From assembly GCA_009667805.1 (NCBI GenBank), contig CM019069.1:99111204-99175203 (forward strand): a stretch of DNA of 64,000 bases. The letters are read 5' to 3'. The notes under the pieces are model-generated. The model had not been told where the DNA came from. It saw only the letters and a list, made by a program, of their open reading frames with translations, and ran no database searches. Origin of the DNA: Leptobrachium leishanense. Its lineage: Eukaryota; Chordata; Amphibia; Anura; Megophryidae. Shown here one piece after another: positions 1 to 10,048 of this stretch (position 1 is the first letter of the stretch; every line of letters begins with the position of its first letter). A program made the translations under genes and the position numbers.

Positions 1-102
1 ATCATAAGTAACATACAAATCACCCCCATCCACTCCCAACCGGCTGCTGTCAAAGTAAACAACCAAACCCTGGAACACCCCCTAGATGTAGCAAATGCCT
101 TT
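1..102 (+). pseudogene. LINE-A (CR1/L2-group) ORF2, segment 1
   Basis: The window opens inside a plus-strand LINE. The bases match the reverse complement of LINE-B around 14080-14170 (VNNQTL, then PLDVANAF), the segment between endonuclease and reverse transcriptase. It is cut at 102 by L1-A and resumes at 7897. Confidence 0.75.
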
Positions 103-307
103 TTTTTTTTTTTTAAATATAAATTTTTTATTGTGTTTAGTTTAGGGATAGAGAAATAAAATCAGGAAAAGGGGAGTGGGTACAAAGGAAAAAACAAGGG
201 TACGTTGCAACAACCTTGTCATACATAACATTTAAAAATCAAACACAGATTAATAACATCATACATGTCCCAAATAGACCAATGGTCTTTCCGAGTGTAT
301 GGAATAC

Positions 308-398
308 CTGATATTTATTTATTTGCAAAGGATTTTACCAGGAAGAATACATTAAGATTTCTCTGGTTTTCAAGTATGTCCCTAGCCATACCATCTAA
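308..398 (-). repeat. LINE/SINE 3'-tail fragment inside the L1-A 3' region
   Basis: The sequence 'ggattttaccaggaag' to 'ttttcaagtatgtccc' is the same CR1/L2-group 3' tail as in the SINE at 4525-4584 and the LINE at 12213-12290. Here it is in minus orientation, interrupting L1-A between its C-terminal coding part and its 3' UTR. Confidence 0.6.
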
Positions 399-729
399 GA
401 GCCTCAGGGCCTCCAATCGGTTGGTAATGTCTTATAAAGTACGGAGTGTGGAAGTTTTCCATCGGGCTGCTATTAAAGTCGTTGTTACCAACAATATATG
501 GGCTAAAGATTGCTTCTGCAAGCGAGAGAGAGAGAAGCCGGCATCATCTGAAGGAGAATTTCAGGGACTGGTGGTATCTCTGTGCCCACAATCTCGGAAC
601 TCAACTGGGCCACAGAGACCCAAAATTGGGTTATCAAATTGCATGTCCACCAGATATGAAAGAAAGAGCCCGTCTCCTCCCCACATCTCCAACATACCGC
701 CAAGACCTTCGGATTAAAATTGTGTTCCC

Positions 730-2726
730 GGAGAGGCGGAGCTAGCTGTGGAAGCGAGCAGCAGCATTTTGGAGGAGCTCTGTGTCTACCACGGATTTTA
801 TTGCTTTTTTCGCCGTTTGCACTGCCCTGTGAGCTTCCCGGTTGGCTAGAGGGATCCTGGAGAGTTGAGGTACCTGATTTAGCCCTGAGTTTCGTGCCCG
901 GGGACAGATTGCTGCCGGCAGTGCGATTTGGGCCTAGTCACAGCGGCCATCTTGGAAGCCTACTCGAGGCGTATTGAGATTCCCTCACCGCCCTGCGACC
1001 TCGTGCCAGCCCAGCATCTCCGGAACCATGCCTACCGGTCGTTCCCAGCGACGGGCCCCCGACAGAGGGACATTCGGGATGTTTTGCGAGGTGGGTCCGC
1101 TTTTACGGGACTGACTGCTTCTTCCTCCCTCCCCCCGGGCTATGGCTCCTCGGAGGCTGACAGCGACTATGAACCTCAGGGGGGTATTACTGGGATGCCC
1201 TGGCTTGCCCCGCAGTCACCGGCGTCTGACTCCCGACCCCTCTCGGCGGCTGCTAGGAAACGGGCACAGAAGAAGAGAAAATCAGCAATGCGGACATCGT
1301 CCGGGGCAACGCCGGACACAGAGGATATTTTTGATGGGGACCCGACTGAGATTCCCCTTACCTCCGCCAGTAATAGTGTGACCTCGGATCATCGGTCTGC
1401 AGTGGGGACGGGACTTCGACAGCAACAGGTGCAGGAGGAGGACGACCATCTCCCCTCCACGAAGGGGGATCTCCGCAGGATCTTGGAGGAGCTTCGGGTG
1501 ATACGTGAGGTGTGGCAGCCTGAGGTGGCGGCGGTCCGCACGGAGATAGCGGCGATGCGTGCTCAGGTGAAGGTGGTACAGGAGACGACTTCTGCTGTGA
1601 CAACGGAACAAACTCACCTGTCTGGTCAGGTTGCTGGTTTGCGATACCAAGTCGAACTTCTGACACGCTCTGTGGAGATGCTTGAAACGAGACACAGACG
1701 CCGAAACATCAGGGTCAGGGGTGTCCCGGACTCTATTACCTCCGACGCTCTGCCGTCCTACGTGACTCGTCTTGTGCTTCAGGTCACGGGGCTTCCCCCT
1801 GACACACCTGACATGCTTGGGTCGGTGTTTCGGGTCAGGAGACCTGCGACGAACCCACCTGGGGCTCCTCGAGACGTCGTAGTGGCCTTCCGTGAAGTGG
1901 CTTTCAAGGTCAAGGTTATGTCTGCTCCGGGCGCGAGGGATCCCGTACGCTTTGAGGGCTCCACTCTGGCCCTGTATCATGATCTCCCATTCCAGACCCT
2001 GATGGCTCGCAGGCGTTTTCGTGAAGTGACATCAGTTCTTCGCCGACAGGGTGTCCGATATCGCTGGGGTCTGGCAGGAGCTTTGGTGGTGACCCACGCA
2101 AATGTCCCCTATACCATCACGGATCCCGCGGTGGCTTGGATTGACCTTGCGGCTGCGGGCCTCTCACCAGATCCTCCGGACCCTCGACCGGATTGAAGGC
2201 TGGTTTCTATGCCCTCTACCTCTCCAGGTCTGAGCTTTACTGAATTACACCCCCTCCCCTGCATTTCTCTTATATGCTTACGTGTCCCTGGTCTCTAGCT
2301 TGGCCTAGTGCCTGGACTTTCAGGACGGTTCGTAATTTGTTTTGATCAGTCCCAGCCTGCATTGCATAGGGCTTTTGCTTTTTTGCCTGCACATGGTACT
2401 TTCTGCCTTTTTACTTATTTTTACCGCCCTGTCCTTCTTTGCGACGCATGTTTTTTGACCAGCTGACCGTAGTTACCTTGGCCGGCCTTAAGTGGCTGCA
2501 TTTATATATGTTTGATTTCCCACCTTGATGAGACCCCCCGTCTAGGGGATGTTTTCTGCTAACATATTGCTATCCTTAGATTTTTTCGATTCGCTGTTTT
2601 TACGATGACACTTTTTTGGCCATGTGTGGTTTCCGTTGCTTGTTATGTCTTCTTGTTTGGCCCTGCGAGGTCATCCATTATTTTACAGTATGATGTAATG
2701 CTGACTTATTTCAAAATAAAAAACTT

Positions 2727-2756
<30 letters not shown>
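730..2756 (+). mobile_element. HAL1-like A: ORF1-only L1 derivative, full length with target duplication
   Basis: This 2.0-kb retroelement is inserted in antisense orientation inside ORF2 of L1-A. Target duplication: 716-729 and 2757-2770 (13 of 14 bases match, ending GTGTTCCC). The 5' end is a GC-rich L1-like leader (ggagaggcggagc), followed by an L1 ORF1 and then directly by about 0.54 kb of 3' UTR and poly(A). No trace of ORF2 lies between ORF1 and the 3' UTR. The 3' UTR shares segments with the second copy at 61201-63557 ('gatgagacccccc..taggggatg', 'ttggccctgcgaggtc', and the terminal 'tttcaaaaataaa' type end). This matches the layout of mammalian HAL1 (half-L1). Confidence 0.82.
928..2196 (+). 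CDS. ORF1p-like protein of HAL1-like A
   Basis: A 422-codon open frame. The N-terminal third is low-complexity and Ser/Pro-rich with a basic patch (AARKRAQKKRKS, about residues 105-120). A coiled coil follows (about 180-260: LRVIREVWQPEV..LLTRSVEMLETRH). Then come the RRM with RRRNIRVRGVPDS (about 262) and VFRVRRP, and a C-terminal domain with YHDLPFQTLMARRRFREV and VRYRWGLAGAL. All belong to L1 ORF1p, a trimeric nucleic-acid chaperone. The native start is uncertain: an ATG at 1028 lies in another frame and leads into the same region through an apparent single-base shift, so the first ~35 residues may not be genuine. This is the best-preserved coding frame in the window, as 1.2 kb is open. 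Confidence 0.75.
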   Translation: MGLVTAAILEAYSRRIEIPSPPCDLVPAQHLRNHAYRSFPATGPRQRDIRDVLRGGSAFTGLTASSSLPPGYGSSEADSDYEPQGGITGMPWLAPQSPASDSRPLSAAARKRAQKKRKSAMRTSSGATPDTEDIFDGDPTEIPLTSASNSVTSDHRSAVGTGLRQQQVQEEDDHLPSTKGDLRRILEELRVIREVWQPEVAAVRTEIAAMRAQVKVVQETTSAVTTEQTHLSGQVAGLRYQVELLTRSVEMLETRHRRRNIRVRGVPDSITSDALPSYVTRLVLQVTGLPPDTPDMLGSVFRVRRPATNPPGAPRDVVVAFREVAFKVKVMSAPGARDPVRFEGSTLALYHDLPFQTLMARRRFREVTSVLRRQGVRYRWGLAGALVVTHANVPYTITDPAVAWIDLAAAGLSPDPPDPRPD

Positions 2757-2763
<7 letters not shown>

Positions 2764-2770
2764 TGTTCCC

Positions 2771-3074
2771 TGTCAGGGGTAATATACCATCTATAAATCA
2801 CTTTCTTCTGTGCCTCTGTCAGGGATACGCAGCGAGACTTAGATGTATCCAAAAGAAAGCATTCCGCCTAGTTTGATTCAGAAGTCTGGTATCCTAAATC
2901 CCTTTCCCAATTTGCCTTACACCTCCATTTTGGTGATTTAGGGTTAGACACTAAAAGTTGGTATAAGAGGGAGAACAGGTGGATGTCAAGGGAGGGGTTC
3001 ACACAGTATTGTTCAAAGGGGGTCAATAGCATGGTCTGGGTGGGAAGTTCCAGCATTCAATATGCAACGACGCA
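2771..3074 (-). pseudogene. L1-A ORF2 segment next to the nested element
   Basis: The minus-strand reading near 2765-2850 gives KKVIYRWYITPDRE, the L1 block just before the C-terminal cysteine motif. That cysteine motif (CWRCGEETG) resumes at about 700 on the other side of HAL1-like A, which proves the two flanks are one interrupted ORF2. Confidence 0.8.
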
Positions 3075-4400
3075 TTACCTAATTTGTAAAAAGGAATAGC
3101 TTAATTTAGGGCCTAGGGAAAACTTTTGCATTCGGGTCTGAAAAGACATGAGTCCCTGAGAATCATACAAATGACTTAAGTGCGTAACACCGTTCAAGAA
3201 CCATGGATGATAATTAAAATTAGGAATTAAGTGTGAAAATAGGGAAAAAGGAGATGCCATGGCCAGTGGGCGAGTCGCAGATAATATAGAACGTGTCTTA
3301 TCCCAGATATTTAACATAAGATGGGGAAATAGCGAAAGTGCGTCAACCTTCGGTCGCCGAGACTTAGGGGTCCAGGCCAGTGTAACAGTCATACGGCAGA
3401 GACTATGGAGAGACCACCAGTGCCCATTGAGGCAGGTTTACTCTGGAAAACAAACAGCCAAGATTTAGGAGCACTGCAGCTCTATAGTAAAGTAAAATAT
3501 TTGTAAGGCCAAGACCTCCAAGTGAAACCAGGTAATGCAGGATGGCAGCCTTAAGGTACGGTCTTTTCCCCCACCATACAAAATGTGATGAGAGTAGAGA
3601 TTGGAAAAACGTTAGTGGAGTGGATATAGGAAGGGCCCTAAAAATATATAACAGTTTTGGTAGCAACATCATTTTAATAGAATGTATTCTGCCTACCCAA
3701 GAAATTTCAACTTTAGACCATCTGTGGCATAACGTTTTAGTTAGCGAAAGGAGGGGGTTTAGAGTTCAGGTCAAACAGATTAGTCATGGAAAAGGATAGT
3801 TTGAGTCCTAAGTAGGTTAAGGAGGGTTTCCTCCAGTCAAAGGGGTATGACCGTTGCAATAGGGCCACCACTGTTCCGGGAATAGCATACGGGAGAGCCT
3901 GCATTTTAGTGATGTTAAGTTTATGGTAGGACAGTCGGCTATATTCCTCTAAAATTGTCTGTAAGGCAGGAAGAGACGTAAGCGGGTTCGTCACCATTAG
4001 GAGGACGTCGTCAGCAAATAAACTAAGTTTGCAAGAGGACGGGCCTACAGGAAAGCCATCCACCTTATAATTTTGTCTAATCGCCTGAGCCAAATGCTCA
4101 AGCGCCAAAGCGTAAAGCAATGGGGAAAGTGGACATCCCTGTCTAGTTCCGCTGGTGATGGACATCGGGTGGGAAAGAAAGCCTGCATTAAGTACTGATG
4201 CATTCGGCTGGGAATTCGCATATAGTGCCATAACAGCTTTATTCATCTCACGCGGGAAGTTAAATTTCAAGAGTGTATGCTCCAAAAATAACCAATGTAG
4301 ACGGTCAAAAGCCTTTTCAGCATCAAGGGATAGGAGTAAAGTCGGGGTTTCCGTGCGAATCGCCGTCTCTATTAAAAGAGAGGACTTTACTCCGGCTGGG

Positions 4401-4597
4401 TGGAGTAGAGGTAACATCACTGCTCTGCGTGGAGAAAGCCTGCAGAGACATGGGTTTGATCCCGACAAGAGCTCCTCTCCAGTAAGTGTCCTTGGGCAAG
4501 ACACCTAACGGTACAGACTCGCCACCCAGGACATACTTGAAAACGAGAGAAATCTCACTGTATCCTTCCTGGTAAAATCCTTTAAAAAAAAAAATGG
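4401..4597 (+). mobile_element. tRNA-derived SINE with a CR1/L2-group LINE 3' tail
   Basis: A short insert interrupts L1-A ORF2. Its head resembles a tRNA promoter: an A-box-like 'gtggagtagaggtaac' near 4401 and a good B-box 'GGTTTGATCCC' at 4453-4463. The 3' part ('cccaggacatacttgaaa' to 'cctggtaaaatccttt', about 4525-4584) is almost identical to the 3' end of the LINE at 12207-14540, and an A-run follows. A 'tgggtg' is present on both sides as a possible short target duplication. Such tail sharing is how SINEs recruit a partner LINE's reverse transcriptase. Confidence 0.7.
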
Positions 4598-6829
4598 GTG
4601 TCATCGGGCCTTGCCTGTGTTTAATAAAGCCCACCTGATCGTCAGCTATCAGCGAGGGTAGCATATCAACAATTCTGTTGGCCAAAATCTTAGTGTATAA
4701 TGTAGTGTCAGTATTAAGCAGAGAAATGGGCCTATATTTAGAGCAGGTCGAAGCCGGCGGGGAGGTTTTAGGAAGAGTAACAATAGTGGCAGAATGCCAG
4801 TCAGTCGAAGCTTAGCCAGACTGATCGATGTGTTGAAACGCAGATAGAAGGGAATTCAATTGGCGCTGAAAAGACCGATAATAAAGAGCTGTGAACCCAT
4901 CTGGACCAGGTGCTTTACCGGATTTGAGGGACGTAATAGAAGTGGTGAGTTCTAGCAAGGATATTGAGGCCGCTAAGCTGAGATGATGGGCATCTGACAG
5001 GGTAGGGAGGTGTAAGCGTTGCAGGAAAGGGACAATGTCGGTCAGTGAAGGTTGGGGGATAGTCGTGTCATCTCGCAGATTATACAAGTATGAATAATAT
5101 TCCGCAAAGCAATCCGCGATCTGCTTTGGGTGGTAGCAGGTCTCTCTAGTTTTGGCAGTCATCTTTTCTATTTTAAACTCCGCAGCACGCTGGCGGAGTT
5201 TATTAGCCATCAGTCTGCTAGATTTGTTGCCATACGGTAATGGCGTGCCTGTAGGCGGCGAGCCGCCCACAAGTACTCCCTCTTGTCCAGGTCAGCTGCA
5301 ATTGGAGGTTACGAAGAAGGGTTTGAGTAGTCACGTCATTATGTCGTTTATGGTGAGATGTGGCGTCATGGATCTGACGCATAATGTCTATTCTATGGGT
5401 GACTGCAAGTTTCTTAAAGTGAGAGCCCCATTTTAAAACTACACCTCAAATCACCGGTTTATGGGCAAACTCCAGAGGTGGCATTTTCAGAAAAGTAGTT
5501 GGTCATAGTCTGAACAACATCTTCCAATACCTCAGGGCGTGAAAGGAGAGATTCATTAAGCCTCCATTGTGCGCATCCCTGAGCCGCAGAAGCGTCTCGG
5601 AGAGTTAAATAAACAGGGGCATGATCGGACCAAGACATCGATCCAATATCACAATGGGAAACAGTAGAGAGTAAGTCACGTTGGAGAAAAAAGTGGTAGA
5701 TTCGGGAATAGGTTTTGTGGGCCCCTGAGTAAAAAGAATAATCCACCTCAGTCGGGTGTAAGAGACGCCAAACATCAAATAAATTAAATTCAGCTATGAG
5801 TGCATGAAATTTCTGGACAGCGAGTTGCTGTGACCGAGTTGGGCGAGACAGGAGGTCATGCGTATGGTTAAAATTGCCACAAAGTATAAGCATTTCTGTA
5901 CTCACTCTGATCAATTTGTGAAGGGTAGTTCTAAGAAAGGTAAACTGGTCTACATTAGGACTATAAAAATTTGCAATTGTATACGTAACGCGATCAATAT
6001 CACATACTAAAAATAAATAACGACCATTAGGATCAGAGTGGTGGAGGGTGAAAGATACATTACGGTGTATTAGTATAGAAACACCTCGCGCCTTCACCGG
6101 GGCAATGGCGTGGAAATGATGGGAGTAGGCAGGGAGGTACAACCGGGGATGTACTAAGCGTTTGAAGTGGGTTTCCTGTAAACATACTATATCTGGGGAG
6201 TTATTGCGTAACTCCGCATATAGGGGAGTGCCTTTTATGAAAATCGTTTCTTTAAATGTTCCTCACATCTTAATCCAAAAAAGCATAAAGACATTTAAAA
6301 GAGTAACCCATAAAAAAACAACAAAAAAAAAAAACACCACAGTCCAGCAAAGGCTCGGTCTCAAATGAAAGCAAAAAAATGCACCTCAGTCTAAGGACAT
6401 TTTTCAAGGACATTGCAACGGGGCAAACAGGAGACAGGAGACCGGAAGAAGGGGAAAAAAGGGAAAAGTGGAGTTTAAAGAAAAAATAAAAACAAAGAGG
6501 AATAGAGATGGTGCAACTGGCAGCCAGCCGCTCTATGTACAAAAAAGTCTCTGGCCACCAGAATATACCAGGCCTACCCCACACAATGTGGGGGGAGATG
6601 GGGGGGGGGGTTGTGCCAGGCGGGGGTGGCAGACATCCGTCACACCAGAAGCGAGGAACAAAAATAGTCAAAAAAAACGTACACCAGCCAGACCATCCTG
6701 GAAGCTCGATTCAGAAGATAGATCCAGACATCCAAGGGTGAAGTAAAAGTTCAGCTGAACGGACAACATTTGGAAGACACCGCTCCATCACGGATCTGTA
6801 CGAAGACGATGCCACGGAGAAACTTTAGA

Positions 6830-7630
6830 TGGCGAAGGAGGGGCCCGGTACGGGGGAGTCACGTCGCCCATCAAATCCCATACTTGAGTAGAGATGCCCT
6901 CCTGCAGTGAATGAATTACGGATAAAGTTCCCCGATATGTGACCAGCAGCTTCAGGGGGAAACCCCATCTATACGGGATGTGTGGTTGCGGAGCACCTTC
7001 ATAACTGGTAGAAATGCTCTGCGCCTCTGCATCGTAGCCGCTGATAAATCTGGGAAAAATGAAATGCCAGCGTAATTAGCAGGAAGCTCTGGAATTTTCT
7101 GCATAGCCGCCATCAAGTCTATACGATTATAAAAATGAATTTGGGTCAATACATCTATGGGGATCGCCACATCCAGATTGCGCAGCTTCGGGACATGGTG
7201 CGCTCTATCCAGCTGCAGGGCCATTTCCTCCACATCCGGAAGCAGAGTATGAAACAAATCAAGCAAATAAGTCGACAGGCCGTCAGATTTGACCGATTCT
7301 GGAACACCACGTATGCGGATATTATTACGATGTGAACGATCCTCCAAATCTGTGACTTTGAGCAAGAGAGTATCATGGGCCATTTTAAGATCTTTATAGG
7401 CATCCACTAATTCATTATGCGCCAAACACAGAGTATCAGATTTATTTTCAAGAAGGTCTGTGCGTTCGCCAATATCACGGATTTCTTGATGTAAAGACAC
7501 AGTAATTGTACAAAAATCTTCTTTAATCATGGCGCGAAGGTCATGGAGCATAGCCTGGATCTGCTTACCGGTTGCTGGAGCCGAAGAAGAAAAGTTCAGA
7601 TGCTGAGGATCGACCTCCCTGCTCCCGCCG
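6830..7630 (-). pseudogene. L1-A ORF1 (RNA-binding chaperone), frameshifted
   Basis: This is L1 ORF1p-like: it binds L1 RNA as a trimer in the ribonucleoprotein particle. An open stretch from 7551 to 6952 codes a heptad-rich coiled coil (DLLENKSDTL..DAYKDLKMAH..LLKVTDLEDRS). The RRM signature NNIRIRGVPES follows, then the C-terminal domain (FFPDLSAATMQRRRAFLPV). The frame continues upstream of 7551 to at least 7600. It shifts near 6955: the expected YRWGFPLKLLV sequence continues in another frame to about 6830. It lies about 0.6 kb upstream of ORF2, as in other L1s. Confidence 0.85.
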
Positions 7631-7896
7631 TGGGACCAGGTGAGTATGGAGAACAGGGGCCCTGGGCGCCGCCATCTTGAGGCCTATCCCACAGTTTCCC
7701 AGAGCAACCGAGATCTGCCGGTTTCGGTGTTTTTGCAGGCACCAACAGGTCCTTGGAGGTCAGCAGAGTCAGAGGAACCGAAAATTATAAAGAATCGCCT
7801 ATGAGGTGAGCCGCTGTGGCCGGTAAAACTGGAGGTCAGCGGGAGCCCTGCTCACATGCAGCCATCCTCGATGGCTGCCGGACACCCCCCCCCTGC

Positions 7897-9089
7897 AAAT
7901 GCCTTTAATAATTATTTTGTTGGATGTACCACCACCTTGATTGCTAAGCTAACAAATGACACACTTTCAGAAAGGCCGCACGCAGGTCAGGGGCCCCACC
8001 AAGTGTACAAAGACCTTGTAACGCAGAGAAATTCACTTTCATTTATTTATTTGCAAAGTATTTTTCCAGGAAGAAAACAAGAGAAATCTCAATGTATCCA
8101 AGTATGTTAGACCCGTGCCTGTCAGTAAATCAAGAAAGGAATCCGGGACTCAGGCAGCTAAAACGTGCATTTTTATTCACGGGAGTGACATCTCCCCAAA
8201 AGACAGTGCCTGTCAGTGTCATTACCAAACTTCTCCGTAACCAAAAAATGCAACACCAGTCTGGACCCGATCAGATCCCAGCAATGCTGGTGAAAATCAG
8301 TGCGCCGGCAATTGCAAAACCTGTCGCAACCCTACTCAATGAATCAATGGCAACTGGGTACATACCCAAACTCTGGAAGACTGCGAGGGTGGTAACTATC
8401 CAATAAGTGGCGACAATACTTTGGTATCCAACTACCGTCTGTTATTATTGCCCCTGTAATGTCAAATTTTGGAAGAATGTGTCTACAAGCAATTCTGTGA
8501 TTATTATCAATATTCAAACTATTTAACCCAAGATCAATCAGGCTTTCGTCCAAATCATTCAACTACAACTGCCCTTCTATAAGTTTGCAATGATATCCAA
8601 GCTGGCATGGAAAAAGGAAACCTAACTTGAGCCATCTTCCTTGATTTTGCCAAGGCCTTTGACACAGTAGATCAAGGCATCCCATTACAAAAACTTAAAA
8701 ACTCCGGTACTTTTTGATTGTATCCAATCAATCACAATGTGTCCATTTCTGACAGCATTTCACTCCCCCTCCCAGTCACATGCGGTGTACCCAAAGGCTC
8801 GATACTCGGCCCCCTGCTATTCAAGATATTCATAAATGATCAACCCAATGTTTGCAAAGCCTAAACTAAACACATGTATGCAGACGACACCGTAATCTAT
8901 ACCAGAAAACCAAATCTCCCGCAGCTAGAGGCGGTGCTGCAATAACAATTTCACAGAAGGTAGAAAAGTAGATTGCAGGTAACCAACTTTTTCTAAGTCC
9001 TGATAAAACTGTTACGATGTTATTTGGAACAGTACCTAAACTACATAAATTGCAAACTCCCCAATTATGTGTCAGGACAAAGTCAATCA
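7897..9089 (+). pseudogene. LINE-A ORF2, segment 2 (reverse transcriptase)
   Basis: This resumes after L1-A and encodes degraded reverse transcriptase blocks equivalent to LINE-B: NNYFVGCTTTLIAKL, SGPDQIPAMLVKISAPAI, TGYIPKLWKTARVV, FAKAFDTVD, GSILGPLLF and MYADDTVIYT. It has many stops and a deletion after KLKNSGT. Two small insertions are present: a LINE tail at about 8036-8107, and a 77-bp insert at 8129-8205 flanked by a repeated GTGCCTGTCAGT (8117-8128 and 8206-8217). Confidence 0.8.
8129..8205. repeat. Small retro-insertion with 12-bp target duplication
   Basis: GTGCCTGTCAGT is repeated on either side of about 77 bp that are absent from the homologous site in LINE-B (about 13920). The insert was not identified. 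Its size and duplication suggest a 5'-truncated retroposon. Confidence 0.5.
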
Positions 9090-9700
9090 TTCTGTATTGA
9101 GGTATGTTAATGGAGATCTCGTGAGTTAGACTGGGGGAAGATTTGATGGCGTCTGGGAGGTTATTCCATAATTGTGGTGGTATGTAGGAAAATGAGGTTC
9201 GAGCCACTTTCTTTTTGTATTGTGGTAGTGCAAGTAAGGTGCTGGTCCCGGATCGGAGGTTATAGGATGAGGGAACTGCTGGTGGAAGCAATCTATTCAG
9301 GTAGGGTGGTACCTTCCAAGAAAAAATGCTCTTGGAACACCCAGGTTGGAAAGGTGAAGGGTGCGTCTAGATTCCAGCAACGGCCAGTTTAGCTCTTTTA
9401 ACATGTCACAATGGTGGGCCATATAGTTACATTGTAGCACAAAGCTGCAGAATGAGTTATACACTGTAGTAAGTTTCTGAAGGTGCGTGTTGTGGGGCAG
9501 CTGCATACACTACATCTCCGTATTCAATAGCAGGCATAAGCATTTGTTGTACAATCTTCTTTCTTACTGCAGGGCTCAAGCAGGATTTGTTTCTGTACAG
9601 GGCACCTAGTTTGGGGTAGAGTTTAGAAGAGTTTTTTGATGTGGGGACCAAAGGCAGATTTGGGACTAACCACATACCTAGATATTTTAGAGAACTGACT
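9090..9700 (-). pseudogene. LINE-A 3' part, inverted segment
   Basis: The strand of LINE similarity flips at about 9090. Read on the minus strand, this codes SYNLRSGTSTLLALPQYKKK, PPQLWNNLPDAIKSSP and LYPKLGALYRNKSCLSPAV, the region C-terminal to the reverse transcriptase. It flips back at about 9701, so 9600-9700 and 9701-9775 form an inverted repeat. Confidence 0.75.
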
Positions 9701-10048
9701 ATTCAGCGGCACACTCTCAAATACCTAGATATGTGGTTAGACCCAAATCTATCCTTTGGTCCCCACATCGAAAAACTCATCTATTGACTCCTGCTATTGA
9801 ATACGGAGATGTAGTGTATGCAGCGGCCCCGCAAAACACACCTTCAAAAACTTACTACATTGTAGCACAAAGCTGCAGAATGAGTTATACAATGTAACTA
9901 TATGACCAACCATTGTGACATGTTAAAAGAGCTAAACTGGCCGTCGCTGGAATCTAGACGCACCCTTCACCTTTCCAACCTGGGTGTTCCAATACCTTTT
10001 CTGGGGAAGCTACCACCCTACCTGAATAGAATGCTTCCACCAGCAGTT
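9701..10048 (+). pseudogene. LINE-A ORF2, segment after the inversion
   Basis: Plus-strand LINE sequence resumes (LKYLDMWLDPNLSFGPHIEKL type), lacking a part near 9780. It continues to LPPYLNRMLPPAV, where an 872-bp element is inserted. It is homologous to 12640-13010 of LINE-B in reverse complement. Confidence 0.75.

Larger units (their letters stand above)
400..6250 (-). pseudogene. L1-A ORF2 (endonuclease-reverse transcriptase), broken and interrupted
   Basis: The AP-endonuclease domain lies at about 6220-5460, with VCLQETHF near its start, CGNFN where GDFN is expected, and SWSDHAPV. The linker and reverse transcriptase run 5270-2771, with KAPGPDGF, DDQVGF, LSLDAEKAFDRL, GTRQGCPLSPLLYALALEHL and the catalytic FADDVLL box, whose two aspartates are intact. 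The later part includes MLLPKLLYIFRALPI. The C-terminal cysteine motif (CWRCGEETGSFFHIWWTC) lies beyond the nested element, at about 703-630. Multiple frameshifts are present, and the coding order is cut by a SINE at about 4400-4597 and an ORF1-only element at 730-2756. Confidence 0.88.
103..7896 (-). mobile_element. L1-A: complete L1 LINE with target-site duplication, split by nested insertions
   Basis: A minus-strand L1 interrupts a plus-strand LINE. The 12-bp duplication GCAAATGCCTTT is at 91-102 and 7897-7908. The 3' end is a poly(A) (poly-T at 100-114) preceded by an AATAAA-type signal. The 5' end near 7896 is GC-rich, and the 5' region includes a 'CAAGATGGCGGCGCC' stretch near 7680. ORF1, an inter-ORF spacer and ORF2 follow in order. 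After removing the ORF1-only element (730-2756), the SINE (about 4401-4597) and a LINE tail (308-398), the length is about 5.5 kb, normal for L1. Frameshifts in both ORFs make it inactive. Confidence 0.9.
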
